This document shows positions 62,295 to 64,000 of a stretch of 64,000 nt of DNA, one piece after another; within the stretch, counting starts at the first letter, position 1, and every line of letters begins with the position of its first letter. A program made the position numbers and the translations under genes. The notes under the pieces are model-generated. The model saw only the letters and a program-made list of their open reading frames with translations. It did not search any database and was not told the DNA's origin. This DNA is from Clostridiales bacterium (GTDB lineage: Bacteria > Bacillota > Clostridia > Lachnospirales > WQUN01), in NCBI GenBank assembly GCA_031287685.1, contig JAITSQ010000020.1:18760-82759 (forward strand), written 5' to 3'.

Positions 62295-63545
62295 ATGAAA
62301 ATGACCAATAGATTTCTAAATGAGGAAATTGACTTCAAACTTCTGACAAACGGCGCGAAATGTTATATAACGCCCAAGGCGGGCTTCCGCGAGAAGCAGG
62401 CGGTTCTGTCGGTGGGGGCCGGCTCGTCGGACTTTAAGTTTCTGCTGAACGGCGTGCCGACGGTATACCCGGTAGGAATCGCCCATTTTCTGGAACACAA
62501 AATGTTTGAGGCGCCGGAGGGCCTTGAGGACAGGTTTTCGGCCTTTCTGAGCCGGGGCGCGGACGTGAACGCCTATACGAATTTTTATTCCACTTCGTAT
62601 TACTTTACCTGTCAGGATAACTTTGAGGAAAACCTGAAAATGCTAATCGAAATGGCGCAGACTCCCCATATCACGGAGGAGAGCGTCGAAAAGGAAAAGG
62701 GAATAATTATTCAGGAAATCAATCAGTACGCCGACGACCCGTTCTGGCGCGGCGCGCTCGGCCTGCTCGACGCGCTGTACTTTGAAAACCCCGTAAAACA
62801 CGACGTGGCCGGCACCGCTGAAAGCGTCTCGGCGATAACCCCCGCCCTGCTTTACGACTGCCACGCGCTGTTTTACGCGCCGCGCAATATGGTTCTCACT
62901 GTCGTCGGCGAAGTAAACCCGGGGGAAGTTTTCGATATTGCCGAAAAGTATATAAATCAGCGCGGCACGGCGCCTCTCGCGGAACGGCACAGCCCTCCGG
63001 AGCCGGAGTACTCCCGGCTTCGCGAAAACGCCATAGAACTGGGCATTTCCCGCCCCTTCGCCAGTATCGGCTTCAAGGACGACCCGCGCGAGGGAGACCA
63101 CGCCTCCGCCCTGGCGGCGGGCAAGGTTCTGGCGGATATGCTGGCGGGGCCGTCAACCGAATTTTATTCCGATTTGCGCGAAAAAGGGCTTATTGACGAC
63201 GCTTGCGGCATAGATTACGCCGCCGGGCGGGATTTCCGTTATCTGACGCTCGCCGCCGCCACGAGCGAACCGCGGGCGCTGGGCGACGCGCTTTGCGGAA
63301 GGCTTGCTTCAGCCGAACTGCCGCCGGAGGCTTTCGAGCGCGCCAAACGCAAGCAGCTTGGCAAGACGCTCCGGATTTTTAACAATATAGGCCATACCGC
63401 CTTAGCCCAGGCGGACTTGCTCAGCCACGGCAAGACCGTTTTTGACCTGTCTGACGCTTACGAGGCCCTGACTCTGGACGACGTTGAGCGGAAGCGGCGC
63501 TTTCTGTCCGCCGAAGGCCGCGGCGCGATGAGTATAGTAAACTAA
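62295..63545 (+). CDS. yfmH: M16 zinc peptidase YfmH
   Basis: A 416-residue M16 peptidase with the active HxxEH motif (AHFLEHKMFE, about residue 69) and the downstream Glu in EKGIIIQEINQY. The ATG at 62295 follows GAGGGA, 13 bases after yfmF. Together the two should form a clam-shell heterodimer with one catalytic and one substrate-binding half. A repeat array begins 1 base after the TAA. Confidence 0.92.
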   Translation: MKMTNRFLNEEIDFKLLTNGAKCYITPKAGFREKQAVLSVGAGSSDFKFLLNGVPTVYPVGIAHFLEHKMFEAPEGLEDRFSAFLSRGADVNAYTNFYSTSYYFTCQDNFEENLKMLIEMAQTPHITEESVEKEKGIIIQEINQYADDPFWRGALGLLDALYFENPVKHDVAGTAESVSAITPALLYDCHALFYAPRNMVLTVVGEVNPGEVFDIAEKYINQRGTAPLAERHSPPEPEYSRLRENAIELGISRPFASIGFKDDPREGDHASALAAGKVLADMLAGPSTEFYSDLREKGLIDDACGIDYAAGRDFRYLTLAAATSEPRALGDALCGRLASAELPPEAFERAKRKQLGKTLRIFNNIGHTALAQADLLSHGKTVFDLSDAYEALTLDDVERKRRFLSAEGRGAMSIVN

Positions 63546-63546
63546 A

Positions 63547-64000
63547 TATAGCAATTTTCAAAATCGTGGCTCGGTGTTTTGAGCTTCCAAGAGAAGCTCA
63601 AAGCCCCCTCCTTGACTGCCGACGTTGCTCGGTGTTTTCATTTGTCTAAAGCAAGTTTAGACAAATGAAAGCCCCCTCCTTCGCGAAAAACGGCTTAAAA
63701 TCGGTGTTTTTTCGGCGTTATTGCCCGCCAAAAAAGCCACCTTCTTATCGGCGTTTTTTCGGCGCTGCTGCCCTCTCGCAAGCTTCGCTTGCGGGCCCTC
63801 CGGCGCAGAGTTCGCGCCTAAAACCGCGCGAACACTAAACGCACCTTCGGGTTAAAACCGGGCGGCCGTGTTGGCCCGCCGAAAAAGCCTCCTTCTTGCC
63901 CGGTGTTTTTTCGGGCCTCCCCGCGTTTGCGTTCGCTATTTTGGCTTCGCCAAAAAGCTGTTGCAAACGCTCGTGACCGCCCGAAAAAGCCTCCTTCTTG
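63547..64000. repeat. Family 1 element with an array of hairpin cassettes (copy E, cut by window end)
   Basis: It starts with TATAGCAATTTT and runs past the window edge. Inside are five cassettes in minus orientation: 63569-63614 (stem GAGCTTC), 63625-63681 (stem TTTCATTTGTCTAAA), 63701-63746 (TTTTTTCGGCG), 63748-63898 (with a nested unit of stem GTTCGCGC and a GCAAGC hairpin) and 63901-64000 (with nested stems GTTTGC and TTTTGGC). No gene is present in this stretch. Confidence 0.8.

Overview
The window (64 kb, GC-rich, densely coded) looks like chromosomal DNA of a flagellated, probably anaerobic member of the Clostridia (Bacillota). The evidence is the flagellar/chemotaxis order flhA-flhF-flhG-PilZ-cheC-cheD-fliA-FapA, the DUF1385-prmC-prfA run, a dimeric-type glycyl-tRNA synthetase, RecD2, a YfmF/YfmH M16 peptidase pair, frequent GTG/TTG starts and strong GGAGG ribosome sites. 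No tRNA, rRNA, CRISPR, prophage or transposase gene was seen. Species cannot be read from the sequence.

Layout. 0-2.5 kb: 3' part of a presequence-protease-like M16C peptidase. 2.5-9 kb: FluC, a GT4 glycosyltransferase with a membrane-anchored partner, recD2, an AT-rich 98-codon gene and an NCS1 permease. 9-17 kb: signalling and potassium block (FlgN-like protein, free Hpt protein, TrkH/TrkA, large hybrid histidine kinase, REC-HD-GYP protein). 17-21 kb: heterodimeric ABC exporter. 21-26 kb (minus): tsaD, two membrane proteins, anti-sigma factor, ECF sigma factor, RNase Z. 26-37 kb: flagellar export and chemotaxis operon, with a duplicated cheD. 37-51.6 kb: housekeeping genes on the same strand (folD with an extra domain, rimO, DUF2339/DUF3999, an IspD/TarI-type cytidylyltransferase, DUF1385, prmC, prfA, a YbhJ-type aconitase homologue, a DUF6273-like protein). 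51.9-63.5 kb: glyS, PspC, a secreted transglutaminase-like protein, glgP, a DapF-like protein, a serpin lipoprotein, rbgA and the yfmF/yfmH pair.

The most unusual content is non-coding: a layered family of hairpin repeats. Two MITE-like elements with different terminal inverted repeats (family 1 tip TATAGCAATTCC, family 2 tip GAACCTGTT) occur seven times. They carry exchangeable hairpin cassettes bounded by CAAGRAGGKGGCTTTT and AAAACACCGAGC, and some cassettes carry further tandem hairpin units in their loops. Pairs of copies show occupied and empty cassette sites, and one slot in which the whole stem sequence is replaced while pairing is kept. One cassette lies in frame inside a protein gene, one element probably forms the 5' leader of glgP, and four elements start flush with a stop codon. 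Other points of interest are a DapF-like protein with serine at both catalytic cysteine positions, a FolD C-terminal extension that resembles a free-standing 98-residue protein, and a lipoprotein serpin with an inhibitory-type hinge.

All calls come from reading the sequence and from remembered family motifs. No database search was run.
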